This document shows positions 1-7,703 of a stretch of DNA of 59,591 nucleotides, piece after piece; position 1 is the first letter of the stretch; each line of letters begins with the position of its first letter. Both the position numbers and the translations under genes were made by a program. Source of the stretch: Paenibacillus tyrphae (lineage in GTDB: Bacteria; Bacillota; Bacilli; Paenibacillales; NBRC-103111); contig NZ_BSDJ01000043.1 in assembly GCF_027925525.1 (NCBI RefSeq), forward strand, positions 1-59,591. The letters run 5' to 3'. Below the pieces are notes generated by a model that saw nothing but the letters and a program-made list of their open reading frames with translations, ran no database searches and was not told the origin of the DNA.

Positions 1-116
1 CCTCTTTATGACACTCACTCAATGTTCAGTTTTCAAAGGGCAATTTCTTTCAACAAACGCTGCGTTGTTATGCTTTGCAGCTTTTGTTTTTTGTTGTCAC
101 CTCGTTTAGCGGCGAC
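1..116 (-). promoter_or_regulatory. Leader of an rRNA operon (16S gene off the left edge)
   Basis: Read on the minus strand, this stretch follows a strong promoter and runs off the left edge. It contains TTTGAAAACTGAACATT (21-37), the kind of sequence that lies just before 16S rRNA genes in Firmicutes, where it takes part in antitermination and processing. No coding frame is visible. In the Bacillus gene order, pdaB/kbaA are followed by an rRNA operon, which fits. The 16S gene itself is not in the window, so the assignment rests on the leader and gene order. Confidence 0.75.
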
Positions 117-122
117 TTTTAT

Positions 123-152
123 AATATATCACATTCGCCTATCGAAAAGCAA
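123..152 (-). promoter_or_regulatory. Probable rRNA operon promoter
   Basis: On the minus strand, a -35 box TTGCTT (147-152) and a -10 box TATATT (123-128) are separated by 18 bp. Transcription would start near 115 and run left into the rRNA leader. An A-rich tract (about 155-180 in this orientation) lies just upstream of the -35, as expected for an UP element of a strong promoter. Confidence 0.65.
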
Positions 153-267
153 GCTTTTTTTTATTTCTTTTTGTTTCCAGAGGTGAAGCTGCTTGCTTGC
201 AAAAGGAGAACGAGTAATAAAATATCATATGATCGCACCTGAAGTCAAGTGATTTTTTCAATTTATT

Positions 268-486
268 TTAATGGTACATCCGGTTTCTTGCGTATTTCGA
301 GATTTCTTTGGGCGAGGCGAGGCGGGCATACATGCGGAAAATGACTTTGTACCGCGATTCAATTGCTGTTTTAATGTCCGCATCGATTCTCTTGTCATTT
401 AAGTCGAAGAGCATTTCATCCAGTTCCTTGCGCAGGACGTAATCCAGTTCTCTGCATTCCCGTTCATTAAACAAAAAGCCAAGCAT
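268..486 (-). CDS. Small conserved-type hypothetical protein (72 aa)
   Basis: I do not recognise the family. The protein is small, charged and probably helical, with no signal peptide, membrane segment or cysteine motif. I chose the ATG at 486 because a purine-rich site (GGAAAGGGG) lies about 10 nt upstream of it; a TTG start at 507 would add seven residues but has no ribosome binding site. It lies between an rRNA promoter and the SpoIIM-like gene, on the same strand as both. No terminator with a T-run is visible between it and the SpoIIM-like gene 190 bp upstream. Function unknown; that it is a real gene is inferred from coding-like composition and the start signal. Confidence 0.6.
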   Translation of the reverse strand: MLGFLFNERECRELDYVLRKELDEMLFDLNDKRIDADIKTAIESRYKVIFRMYARLASPKEISKYARNRMYH

Positions 487-674
487 GCCGATGTGGCCCC
501 TTTCCAAAATGAAGTGCGCAAATGCAAAAAAGATATGCAGCGTTAGCGTATCGAATCCAAACCAAGAAAGATCGGCGCTTTGTCTGCATACCTCTTTATA
601 TCGCCAAAACCGTCTTGTGTTTTACTGTTATGCACAGTTTTGGGCATTTTTATGAGTTTGCTTTTCATTTATTT

Positions 675-1286
675 TTATCCGCGGGCCAGCCATAAGGTTA
701 TTGTACTTTCGATTAACGCAGCTACGAACAGTACGGCTACAAGCATGACACTGACAGGCAGCAGCGCTTTGACAAACAGCAGAAACTGTTCTCTTGTCTT
801 GACGGAACGGGTCGGACTAAGCGCGGAAAGCAGCATCTTCAGTACCATTACACCCAATCGCAACCCGAAGGCACAGGCCACGATAATCGCCGGAATCTCC
901 AGGATCCCGTGGGGAAGGATTGTTTTGATCACATACAGCCAAGATTGCTTCTGGGCCGATACCATACATACGTAGCCAAGCAGCAAGCCGTTGGCAAGAA
1001 GAAAGAACAGCGGGAATACCCCGAAAAACAATCCTAAGGCAATGATCAATAACGATTTGGAAGCATTATTCCAAAAGATGAGCCAAAATAATGACCATTG
1101 CTGATTCGGCTTGCTTGCAATGGAATCCGAGATTTGTTTTAACGCATCGAGCTGGCCATTGATGAACGCATGAAACTGACTGGAATACAGAGCGCCCATT
1201 ACGATACCCGCGATAAATACCAAGGTGGATGCAATAAAGTAATGTTTCATCAGCTTCATTTGCATAAATGCGTTTTTCCAATTCAA
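675..1286 (-). CDS. SpoIIM-family integral membrane protein
   Basis: A predicted multi-pass membrane protein of 203 aa that resembles the stage II sporulation protein M family. It has an N-terminal membrane segment (about residues 10-30), an extracytoplasmic stretch, then hydrophobic helices around 70-95, 105-125, 130-155 and 175-200. SpoIIM of the DMP complex acts in peptidoglycan remodelling during engulfment; this is probably a paralogue rather than SpoIIM itself, since spoIIM sits elsewhere in Bacillus. The start is taken as TTG at 1286 because AAGGAGGG lies 9 nt upstream; an in-frame ATG at 1370 has no such site and would run almost into pdaB. It is divergent from the spore gene pdaB, which suggests a sporulation-related role, by inference only. 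Confidence 0.7.
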   Translation of the reverse strand: MNWKNAFMQMKLMKHYFIASTLVFIAGIVMGALYSSQFHAFINGQLDALKQISDSIASKPNQQWSLFWLIFWNNASKSLLIIALGLFFGVFPLFFLLANGLLLGYVCMVSAQKQSWLYVIKTILPHGILEIPAIIVACAFGLRLGVMVLKMLLSALSPTRSVKTREQFLLFVKALLPVSVMLVAVLFVAALIESTITLWLARG

Positions 1287-1306
1287 AGAGAAGTCCCTCC
1301 TTTTAA

Positions 1307-1334
1307 GCATAAGATAAGGGTACGAGCATACATA
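1307..1334 (+). promoter_or_regulatory. Possible sporulation-sigma promoter for pdaB
   Basis: GCATAAG (1307-1313) and CATACATA (1327-1334) are separated by 13 bp. The second box resembles the -10 of mother-cell sigma-E promoters. The -35 resemblance is loose, so this is a weak call. It lies about 50 bp upstream of the pdaB start. Confidence 0.25.
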
Positions 1335-1384
1335 TCTACTAATACAAGCCTTTCCGGACGAGATGGGCAAAGGAGGCCTAGCCA

Positions 1385-2170
1385 GTGAATTATTTTTATG
1401 TCATGAACGGCAAAAAGCTCAAACAAGCGCTAATTATTACCGTTGCTGTCCTGTTCGCCATCGGCATCATTTATTCGGAAAGGGAAAATGTTTCGGTCTT
1501 CTCCCAATACGAGCCCGCTGCGGTCTACAGCATTCCCACGGAAAGAAAGCTGATCGCTCTCACCTTCGATATCAGCTGGGGGGATACGCGAACAGAGCCG
1601 ATCCTTCAAATTTTGGAAAATAAGGGGATTCGAAACGCAACTTTCTTCTTATCTTCCCCTTGGACCAAAAGCCATCCCGACATCGTGAGCAAAATTGTTA
1701 AAGGCGGGTGGGAAATCGGCAGTCACGGACATAAGCACGTGAACTACAGCAGCTTGAGCGACGAGGAAGTTCGCGCCCAAATTAAGACGGCTCACCAGAT
1801 CATTCAAGAAGTTACCGGCACAAATCCGAACCTGCTGCGGCTTCCTAACGGCGATTTTGACAAACGCGTGCTGCGGATCGCGAACGAGCTGCGTTATACG
1901 GTCATTCAGTGGGATACGGATTCCCAGGATTGGATGAATAAAGGAGTCGACACGATCATCAACCGCGTCTTGGCAAAAGCGCATCCCGGCGACATCGTTC
2001 TATTTCATGCCAGCGACTCCGTTAAGCAAACTCACGAAGCGCTCCCCGTTATTATCGACAAATTACGCGAAAAAGGTTACGAGTTCGTGACCGTCAGTCA
2101 ATTAATGAAGCAAACGAAGGTTGGCAATCAACCGCCTGTCGAAGATCAAACCATGAAGCCTGTACGTTAA
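1385..2170 (+). CDS. pdaB: Polysaccharide deacetylase, PdaB family
   Basis: A 261-aa protein with an N-terminal membrane anchor (about residues 14-33) followed by a carbohydrate esterase 4 (NodB-like) domain (about 55-235). Visible motifs are LTFDISWGD (the TFDDG-type motif 1), HGHKHVN (motif 2 with the two metal-ligand histidines) and LRLPNGDFD (motif 3). In place of TFDDG the second Asp is replaced by Ile, a pattern I recall in PdaB proteins. PdaB is needed for spore stability late in sporulation; its substrate is thought to be peptidoglycan. The start is GTG at 1385, with AAAGGAGG 8 nt upstream. It is convergent with kbaA and ends at a shared terminator. Confidence 0.92.
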   Translation: MNYFYVMNGKKLKQALIITVAVLFAIGIIYSERENVSVFSQYEPAAVYSIPTERKLIALTFDISWGDTRTEPILQILENKGIRNATFFLSSPWTKSHPDIVSKIVKGGWEIGSHGHKHVNYSSLSDEEVRAQIKTAHQIIQEVTGTNPNLLRLPNGDFDKRVLRIANELRYTVIQWDTDSQDWMNKGVDTIINRVLAKAHPGDIVLFHASDSVKQTHEALPVIIDKLREKGYEFVTVSQLMKQTKVGNQPPVEDQTMKPVR

Positions 2171-2184
2171 CCCGCTTCTTCATA

Positions 2185-2218
2185 CGAAAAAACAGCAAGA
2201 GCCGTTACACCGGCTCTT
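2185..2218. terminator. Bidirectional terminator between pdaB and kbaA
   Basis: An 8-bp stem (2197-2204 with 2211-2218) closes a 6-nt loop. In the minus direction it is followed by a run of six T (opposite 2187-2192) and ends kbaA transcription. In the plus direction a shorter T-rich stretch follows and could serve pdaB. The kbaA stop codon lies inside the hairpin. Confidence 0.8.
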
Positions 2219-2801
2219 TATTTGTGTTGAGCACTTTGCTGAGGATCAAAATTTGCCAAGCATTGCACAAGTACAGCGGAACCATCATAAAGATTGTAGA
2301 AGCCGCATTGTCGAGCCGCAGCGAAGGAATCGCCTCGATCGCCGTGACCGCGATCATAAAAAACAATGTCGGAATAGCGGCGCTTCGATTCGTCATTTTT
2401 ACTTTCCACCAAGCTACGCCGATCGACACGATAATGAGCGAAAGCGGAAGGATCATATACACTCCCCAGCTCATTTGCTGCTCACTGCTCGCATATCGCA
2501 AATAGATCAGATCGAACAAAACGATCACCGTAATGATCACTTGAACGATATCCCAAGCCCATTTCCGAAGAATACCGCCTATGATATACCGGACAATCAA
2601 ATAAGCGAAAAAGCCCATCTGGCTCAACACACTGATCGTAGCCCCGCCAAGGATCATCGTGATCATGCTGAAGCCGATTTGTTTTCCGCCGAGCTCAACC
2701 TGTTGGTCCGTCAATTGTAGTACAAGCCCGGCAATAACGGCCGTCACCGCACCGATCAGCAGCGTGGTCCAAAATAAATAAAACCATTTTCTTAACGTCA
2801 C
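2205..2801 (-). CDS. kbaA: KinB-signalling pathway activation protein KbaA
   Basis: A 198-aa integral membrane protein with about six hydrophobic helices and a short basic N-terminus (MTLRKWF). Its length, helix pattern and position between gerD and pdaB match KbaA, which in B. subtilis is needed for sensor kinase KinB to feed the sporulation phosphorelay. The start is GTG at 2801, preceded by GGGGG at about 10 nt. It has its own likely promoter in the gerD intergenic region and ends at the 2197-2218 hairpin. Confidence 0.85.
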   Translation of the reverse strand: MTLRKWFYLFWTTLLIGAVTAVIAGLVLQLTDQQVELGGKQIGFSMITMILGGATISVLSQMGFFAYLIVRYIIGGILRKWAWDIVQVIITVIVLFDLIYLRYASSEQQMSWGVYMILPLSLIIVSIGVAWWKVKMTNRSAAIPTLFFMIAVTAIEAIPSLRLDNAASTIFMMVPLYLCNAWQILILSKVLNTNKEPV

Positions 2802-2837
2802 GACCGCTATACCCCCAATAAGTCATTTCAACAGTTA

Positions 2838-2843
2838 ATTGTA
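2838..2843 (-). promoter_or_regulatory. Extended -10 promoter for kbaA
   Basis: On the minus strand TACAAT (2838-2843) is preceded by TGG, giving an extended -10 element (TGnTACAAT). The -35 region is poor (TAGCTT at 17 bp). It lies 37 bp upstream of the kbaA GTG. A near-palindrome around ACAATTGT (about 2868-2875) lies upstream, in the shared kbaA/gerD control region. Confidence 0.45.
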
Positions 2844-2936
2844 CCAACCTTCACAATAAAAAGCTAACAACAATTGTGTTAATCCCCGGGAGCGAAACAA
2901 ATACTAACGGCAAAACAATGAAAGGAGCCCGAACTG

Positions 2937-3632
2937 ATGATAGCGCGATGGATTCGTTTTTTACCCGCCGTCCTAATCCTCGGCTTCTTAACTTCCTGCG
3001 GTTCCGAATCTAAAGCTTCATCCGCCGGTGGCGGGAATACTTACAAAGACACCAAGTCGATGGTTCTCGATATTTTGAAGACCAAAGACGGGCGGAAAGC
3101 CATCCAAGAGGCTACCATACATGAGAACAGCAAGCTCCAATTATTATCTGCCGGCGATACGCAGCAGCTGCAGCTGGCGGTAAAAGATGTGCTTACCGAT
3201 ACGCAGAGCAACCAGTTTCTGCAGAAAATGATTAGCGACCCGAAATTCGCCGGCCAATTCGCAAAAGCCATTCAAAAAGACACCAAGCAGCTTCAAAAAG
3301 ATTTATTAAAGGACCCGGAATATCAAAAAGCCATGATGGACGCGATGAAAAGCCCGGATTTTGAAATGATGCTGCTGGATACAATGAAAGGAAACGCCTA
3401 CCGCACTCAAACGAAAGCTGTTATTCAGGAATCGCTCCAAAGTCCAATTTTCCGCTTGGAAATGATGGATCTAATGAAGAAGGTGCTGCAAGAAGAATCG
3501 ATGCCGAAAGCGAAGGAAGAAGGACAAAAAGGAAAAGGCGGCGAAGGCAAGGGGCAGAAACAAGGAGGAGGAAAAGGAAAGCAAGGCGGCGGATCTAAGC
3601 AAGGTGGCGGAGGAGGCGGAGGTGGAGGTTAA
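2937..3632 (+). CDS. gerD: Spore germination lipoprotein GerD
   Basis: A 231-aa lipoprotein. The signal peptide ends in a lipobox (FLTSC, Cys at residue 21), so the mature protein is lipid-anchored. Residues about 40-190 form a helical domain rich in short K/Q/M helices; in B. subtilis GerD makes a trimeric rod that clusters germinant receptors in the spore inner membrane. The last about 40 residues are a Lys/Gly/Gln-rich tail ending in a run of glycines, which looks disordered. SD AAAGGAG lies 9 nt before the ATG. It is flanked by kbaA and salA as in Bacillus and ends at a strong terminator. Confidence 0.92.
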   Translation: MIARWIRFLPAVLILGFLTSCGSESKASSAGGGNTYKDTKSMVLDILKTKDGRKAIQEATIHENSKLQLLSAGDTQQLQLAVKDVLTDTQSNQFLQKMISDPKFAGQFAKAIQKDTKQLQKDLLKDPEYQKAMMDAMKSPDFEMMLLDTMKGNAYRTQTKAVIQESLQSPIFRLEMMDLMKKVLQEESMPKAKEEGQKGKGGEGKGQKQGGGKGKQGGGSKQGGGGGGGGG

Positions 3633-3651
3633 GCATCCACCTTATAAAAAG

Positions 3652-3682
3652 AAGGATCGGCCTCATCAGGCCGATCCTTTTT
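3652..3682. terminator. Bidirectional terminator between gerD and salA
   Basis: A perfect 12-bp stem (3652-3663 with 3668-3679) with a 4-nt loop, followed by TTTTT on the plus strand and by TTCTTTTTAT on the minus strand. It serves gerD and salA, which converge here; the salA stop codon is in the loop. Confidence 0.93.
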
Positions 3683-4772
3683 CCTCTAGCTGTTGAATAA
3701 CTTGCTCCGCCATATCGCGGTAAATGAGCCCTGTTTCGGTATCGGCTTTGTAAACCGAAGGAGAATAATCCGGTTCGGCCACATGGTTTTCCGGAACGCC
3801 CAGAGGAATTTGCGCCAGCAGCTTCGTATGCAGCTCCTCAGCCAGCTTGCCGCCTCCTCCGCGGCCGAACACATATTCCTTATTGCCGCATTTGCCACAG
3901 GCGTAGTACGACATATTTTCGACGACACCGATAATCTCATGCTCCGTATGGATGGCCATCGCTCCGGCCCGGGCCGCCACAAAAGCGGCTGTGGCATGAG
4001 GCGTGGTAACGATAATTTCTTTGCTGTGCGGAATCATCTGATGGACGTCAAGGGCCACATCTCCCGTCCCCGGGGGCAGATCCAGCAAAATGTAGTCAAG
4101 CTCGCCCCACTCCACTTCGTTGAAGAAGTTGCGGAGCATTTTCCCCAGCATCGGACCGCGCCAAATGACCGGCGTATTTTCTTCGACAAAAAAGCCCATG
4201 GAAATCACTTTAACGCCGAACCGCTCAACCGGAATAATACGGTTGTCCACGAGCTGCGGCCGTTCTTCGATTCCCATCATGTCGGGAACGCTAAATCCGT
4301 AAATGTCGGCATCGACCAAGCCGACTTTTTTCCCTAATCTTGCTAACGCTACGGCCAAGTTGACAGTGACTGTCGATTTCCCGACGCCGCCTTTTCCGCT
4401 CGCGATGGCAATGAAGCGCACTCCCGATTGGGGGTCAAGCACGTTGACGGAAGGCTCGGAAGGTTGTTCGCTTTTATCACGAACAGAAGCGGATTCTTGA
4501 GCCTTACGCGCCGCTTCGTTGCGCTCGAATTCGGATAGCAACCGAAAGCGCAGGTGAACGTCGGTCGCGCCCGCTTGCTTGAACGCCTCAGCAACCTGAT
4601 TTTGCAGTTGCTGCTTGTACGATTCGTTATCACTGGACAGCAATACGGTAGCCGACACATGCTGTTCTTTGATCATGATATCGCGGATAAAATTTAAATC
4701 GGTTAAGCTTAAGCTGAATTCCAGATCCTTCAGCATGCTTACGGAAGCCAGCAATTGTTCTTTGGTTAGCAC
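3666..4772 (-). CDS. salA: Mrp/ApbC-family P-loop ATPase (SalA)
   Basis: A 368-aa protein with an N-terminal MIP18/DUF59-like domain (about 1-80), a linker, and a ParA/Mrp ATPase domain (about 110-360). Visible motifs are SGKGGVGKST (deviant Walker A), DADIYG, LPPGTGD and a C-terminal CGKCG pair that can hold an Fe-S cluster between subunits. Mrp proteins carry Fe-S clusters; B. subtilis SalA also acts as a regulator that lowers scoC expression. I chose GTG at 4772 because AGGTGA lies just upstream; the longer TTG frame would place that site inside the gene. It follows cwlD, as in Bacillus. Confidence 0.9.
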   Translation of the reverse strand: MLTKEQLLASVSMLKDLEFSLSLTDLNFIRDIMIKEQHVSATVLLSSDNESYKQQLQNQVAEAFKQAGATDVHLRFRLLSEFERNEAARKAQESASVRDKSEQPSEPSVNVLDPQSGVRFIAIASGKGGVGKSTVTVNLAVALARLGKKVGLVDADIYGFSVPDMMGIEERPQLVDNRIIPVERFGVKVISMGFFVEENTPVIWRGPMLGKMLRNFFNEVEWGELDYILLDLPPGTGDVALDVHQMIPHSKEIIVTTPHATAAFVAARAGAMAIHTEHEIIGVVENMSYYACGKCGNKEYVFGRGGGGKLAEELHTKLLAQIPLGVPENHVAEPDYSPSVYKADTETGLIYRDMAEQVIQQLEEKGSA

Positions 4773-4831
4773 GATGTCACCTCGGCGATCCAAGTTTAAA
4801 TTCTACTGCGGTATATTATACCACAAAATCA

Positions 4832-5587
4832 TCAGAAGCCCACTTTTTCACCCGAGTAGTACCGGAGAATACCTTGATAAATGGAAGTCGCTATCTTTTT
4901 CTGATAAGACGGATCTCGAAGGAGCTGAGCTTCCCCCGGATTGGATAAAAATCCGACTTCGACGAGAGCGCTTGGAATCGTCATCGCTTTAAGCAAATAG
5001 ATTTCTTTGTCGGCCTGCTTCGCGACCCGATCCGTATTTTTCAAATTTCTTTTTATTTCCTCCTGAATCAATGTTGCCAAGGTCGAATTGTCGGCATGAT
5101 TCGGATAAAAAAACGTCTGTGCACCCGACCAGCGAGGGGACGGAATGCTGTTCAGATGGATGCTGACGAATAGATTGGACTTTTGCTTGGTAACAAACTC
5201 AGCCCGTTTCAGCAGATCTTCGGTCTTGCGTTTACTGTACCCTTTCGTTTCCGGAGAGGCTAGGTCCCGGTCGTCCTCCCGGGTCATAACCACCAATGCT
5301 CCCGACTGCTGCAAATAATCCCGAAGGTGCAAGGCAATCGCCAAATTGACATCCTTCTCCTCCAGCCCGTCCTTACTTCGAGCACCTCCGTCCGGCCCGC
5401 CATGCCCGGCATCCAATGCGATGATTTTACCGGACAACGGCATCGTCCAATATGTCCATGTTTTGGTGGATGGGAGCTCGTACGTGAACATAAACAGCAT
5501 GAGCGCCACCAACAAGGCTGACATAACGATTTTGATCCCGCTATGCATGGTCAGCCAAACGACGACCCTCTTTCTTTTTCCGAACAT
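4832..5587 (-). CDS. cwlD: N-acetylmuramoyl-L-alanine amidase CwlD
   Basis: A 251-aa amidase_3 protein. A single membrane segment (about residues 17-35) anchors it, then comes the catalytic domain. Zinc ligands are visible in DAGHGGPDGG, in GLEEKDVNL and in SIHLNS; ALVEVGFLSN holds the catalytic Glu. CwlD, with PdaA, makes muramic-delta-lactam in the spore cortex, which marks cortex for lytic enzymes at germination. The ATG at 5587 is chosen because GAGGTGG lies 8 nt upstream; an in-frame GTG at 5599 lies within that site. No terminator separates it from sat upstream, so readthrough from cysH-sat is possible. Confidence 0.92.
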   Translation of the reverse strand: MFGKRKRVVVWLTMHSGIKIVMSALLVALMLFMFTYELPSTKTWTYWTMPLSGKIIALDAGHGGPDGGARSKDGLEEKDVNLAIALHLRDYLQQSGALVVMTREDDRDLASPETKGYSKRKTEDLLKRAEFVTKQKSNLFVSIHLNSIPSPRWSGAQTFFYPNHADNSTLATLIQEEIKRNLKNTDRVAKQADKEIYLLKAMTIPSALVEVGFLSNPGEAQLLRDPSYQKKIATSIYQGILRYYSGEKVGF

Positions 5588-5656
5588 GAAAAAATCCACC
5601 TCACATCCCTAGACTCTCTTTCATCTTATGGGACGAGGTGGACAAATATACCTTGC

Positions 5657-6832
5657 TTATACCTGATATTCAGGTTCTTTCATACCTTCGATCAACACTT
5701 CCGCCACTTCCGGCCGTGTGAACTGAGGCGGCGGACATTGGCCGTCACGCAGCAGCGCACGAACCTTTGTTCCGGACAGATGTAAATGGTCCTCTTTGCT
5801 ATGTGGACACGTCTTGCTGGAGGCCATGTTACCGCATTTGGTGCAAAAGAAGCTGTGCTCGAAGAACAGCGGCGTGATCCCAAGCTCTTCGGGGGTGAAA
5901 TTGCCGAAGATCTCCTGCGCTTCATACGTTCCGTAATAGTCGCCCACGCCCGCATGATCGCGCCCTACAATAAAATGCGTGCAGCCGTAATTTTTCCGGA
6001 CCATGGCATGGAAGATCGCTTCACGCGGCCCGGCATAGCGCATCGCCGCTGGGAATACGCCCAAAAATACGCGTTCCTTCGGATAGTAATTTTCCAGCAA
6101 AACCAAGTAGCTGCGCATCCGGACGTCCGCTGAAATATCGTCCGACTTGGTCTCGCCCACGAGCGGATTCAAAAAGAGCGCATCGACGATCTCCATAGCA
6201 CTTTTTTGAATATATTCGTGCGCCCGGTGAACCGGATTCCGCGTTTGAAAGCCGACTACGGTCTTCCAGCCCTTTTCGGAAAAAAGCCGCCGTGTAACGG
6301 CCGGGTCATAGTAAAACTCCTCGAATTTATCCGGCTTCGGACGGTTTAATACCTGGATCGGCCCGCCCACATAGGTAGATGGCCTAGAGAACAGCTTCTG
6401 GACGCCGGGATGCGCTTCGTCGTCGGTTTTAAACACGTTCAGCGCTTCTTTGTGCTGGTCGACATGATAAATGCTTTGGACCTCAATAATGCCGTAGACG
6501 ATGCCATCTTGCGCCCCTATAAGCGCTACTTCCTGTCCGATGGCAAGCTCATTGGCGGTCTGCGGCTCGACGGCTAACGTAATCGGAATGCTCCAGACCG
6601 TTCCGTCTTTCAAGCGCATACGTTCCACAACCGAATGATAATCCTGTTCGCCCAAAAAACCAGTAAGCGGCGAAAAAGCGCCGACACCGATCAAATCGAG
6701 ATCGGAGATCGTCCAGGCGTCAATCTTAAGCGGATATAACGTCGCGGCATGTTCCAGCAGACTTGTTCTTTTCTCGCCCTCAATCACCCGATTAATGAGC
6801 GTTCCGCCATGCGGTCGAATGGTTTCTCCCAT
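5657..6832 (-). CDS. sat: Sulfate adenylyltransferase (ATP sulfurylase)
   Basis: A 391-aa monofunctional ATP sulfurylase, which joins sulfate and ATP to give adenylyl sulfate (APS), the first step of sulfate assimilation. Motifs are the PUA-like N-terminal domain with GAFSPLTGF, the HxxH-type QTRNPVHRAHE, and GRDHAGVGDYYG. A zinc-ribbon-like CTKCGN plus TCPH pair (about 330-350) is present, as in many bacterial homo-oligomeric forms. SD AGGAGG is 9 nt upstream. It follows cysH by 30 bp in the same transcript. No APS kinase gene is nearby, which fits direct reduction of APS. Confidence 0.95.
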   Translation of the reverse strand: MGETIRPHGGTLINRVIEGEKRTSLLEHAATLYPLKIDAWTISDLDLIGVGAFSPLTGFLGEQDYHSVVERMRLKDGTVWSIPITLAVEPQTANELAIGQEVALIGAQDGIVYGIIEVQSIYHVDQHKEALNVFKTDDEAHPGVQKLFSRPSTYVGGPIQVLNRPKPDKFEEFYYDPAVTRRLFSEKGWKTVVGFQTRNPVHRAHEYIQKSAMEIVDALFLNPLVGETKSDDISADVRMRSYLVLLENYYPKERVFLGVFPAAMRYAGPREAIFHAMVRKNYGCTHFIVGRDHAGVGDYYGTYEAQEIFGNFTPEELGITPLFFEHSFFCTKCGNMASSKTCPHSKEDHLHLSGTKVRALLRDGQCPPPQFTRPEVAEVLIEGMKEPEYQV

Positions 6833-6862
6833 CGCTATTGCTCCTCCTAATGCCCTCTTTGC

Positions 6863-7555
6863 TTATTTATGAAGTCCGCATTCCGTCTTCTCGAAGCCGG
6901 CCCAACGGCCCGCTCTCGGGTCCTCACCCGCCGCTACCTGACGAGTACAATGCTCACAGCCGATACTTGGGTAGTTTCGATCATGAAGCGGGTTGTAAAT
7001 AATGTTGTTGCTTCGAATATAATTCCATACGTCTTCCGATGTCCAGTCGGCGAGCGGATTGAATTTGACAAGACCGAACTTGACGTCGTACTCGACCTTC
7101 TTGGAATTGGCGCGTGTCGGCGCTTGGTCACGGCGAATTCCTGTGATCCAAGCATCGTAATTCTTGAGAATATCCGTTAACGGATCGACTTTGCGGATGT
7201 TACAGCATTGGTTCGGAGCACTCTTCCACAGTTCTTCGCCAAACTGCTGTGTCTGCTCCTCCAGCGTCAGCTTCGGGAGCACTTGAACGAATTGGACTCC
7301 GTAGTGCTGCTGCAGGCGGTCGCGGGTTTCATAGGTTTCCTGAAAATGCACGTTCGTATCCAGATAAAAGATATCCGTTTTGGGACTAATTTTCTGAAGC
7401 AGATCGACCAATACGACGTCCTCTGCTCCAAAACTACAGGCTAAAGTGATATTGGGGAATCTTTCTACCGCCCAGGATAAAAGTGCCTCCGGGCTTTGAG
7501 CTTCAAAATCCTCCGCAGCTTGGCGGATTAACTCTTCTTTTTCGAATAAATTCAT
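6863..7555 (-). CDS. cysH: Adenylyl-sulfate (APS) reductase, assimilatory
   Basis: A 230-aa PAPS/APS reductase-family protein that reduces activated sulfate to sulfite with thioredoxin. The PP-loop (SFGAEDVVLVDLL) is at about 40-52. Two cysteine pairs, NQCCNIRK and IGCEHC, are the ligands of a [4Fe-4S] cluster; their presence marks the plant-type/Gram-positive enzymes that accept APS. The C-terminal ECGLH holds the catalytic cysteine. Start ATG at 7555 follows GGAGGTG at 9 nt; a GTG four codons upstream overlaps that site. It is the first gene of a cysH-sat unit with a consensus promoter. Confidence 0.94.
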   Translation of the reverse strand: MNLFEKEELIRQAAEDFEAQSPEALLSWAVERFPNITLACSFGAEDVVLVDLLQKISPKTDIFYLDTNVHFQETYETRDRLQQHYGVQFVQVLPKLTLEEQTQQFGEELWKSAPNQCCNIRKVDPLTDILKNYDAWITGIRRDQAPTRANSKKVEYDVKFGLVKFNPLADWTSEDVWNYIRSNNIIYNPLHDRNYPSIGCEHCTRQVAAGEDPRAGRWAGFEKTECGLHK

Positions 7556-7619
7556 GATTTTACGCACCTCCGTCAGTTTAATTCCGAGTATAGTTATGTG
7601 TTTTATTTTATTTAGTTTT

Positions 7620-7647
7620 ATTATAAACGATGGACCCTTTTTGTCAA
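7620..7647 (-). promoter_or_regulatory. Consensus promoter for cysH-sat
   Basis: On the minus strand, TTGACA (7642-7647) and TATAAT (7620-7625) are separated by 16 bp. Both boxes match sigma-A consensus perfectly. A 65-nt A/T-rich leader follows before cysH. The leader includes CGGAATTA, which is faintly like half of a sulfur-regulator site, but no full operator can be claimed. Confidence 0.85.
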
Positions 7648-7703
7648 TTTAAAATTTTGTCTAGGCTTCTGCCTTATTTTATTGTTTTCCGGGCTGTTTG
7701 GTG

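Noticed and set aside
603..645. Terminator between the SpoIIM-like gene and the small hypothetical gene
   Set aside because: An 8-bp stem with a bulge (603-610 and 637-645) and a long loop exists, but no T-run follows in the minus direction.
2863..2879. Operator palindrome in the kbaA-gerD gap
   Set aside because: ACAATTGT is palindromic, but the flanking TAAC/GTTA bases are out of register, so it is within what chance can give in A/T-rich DNA.
7568..7619. CymR-type operator upstream of cysH
   Set aside because: Only a short CGGAATTA resembles such a site; a full two-part operator is not visible.
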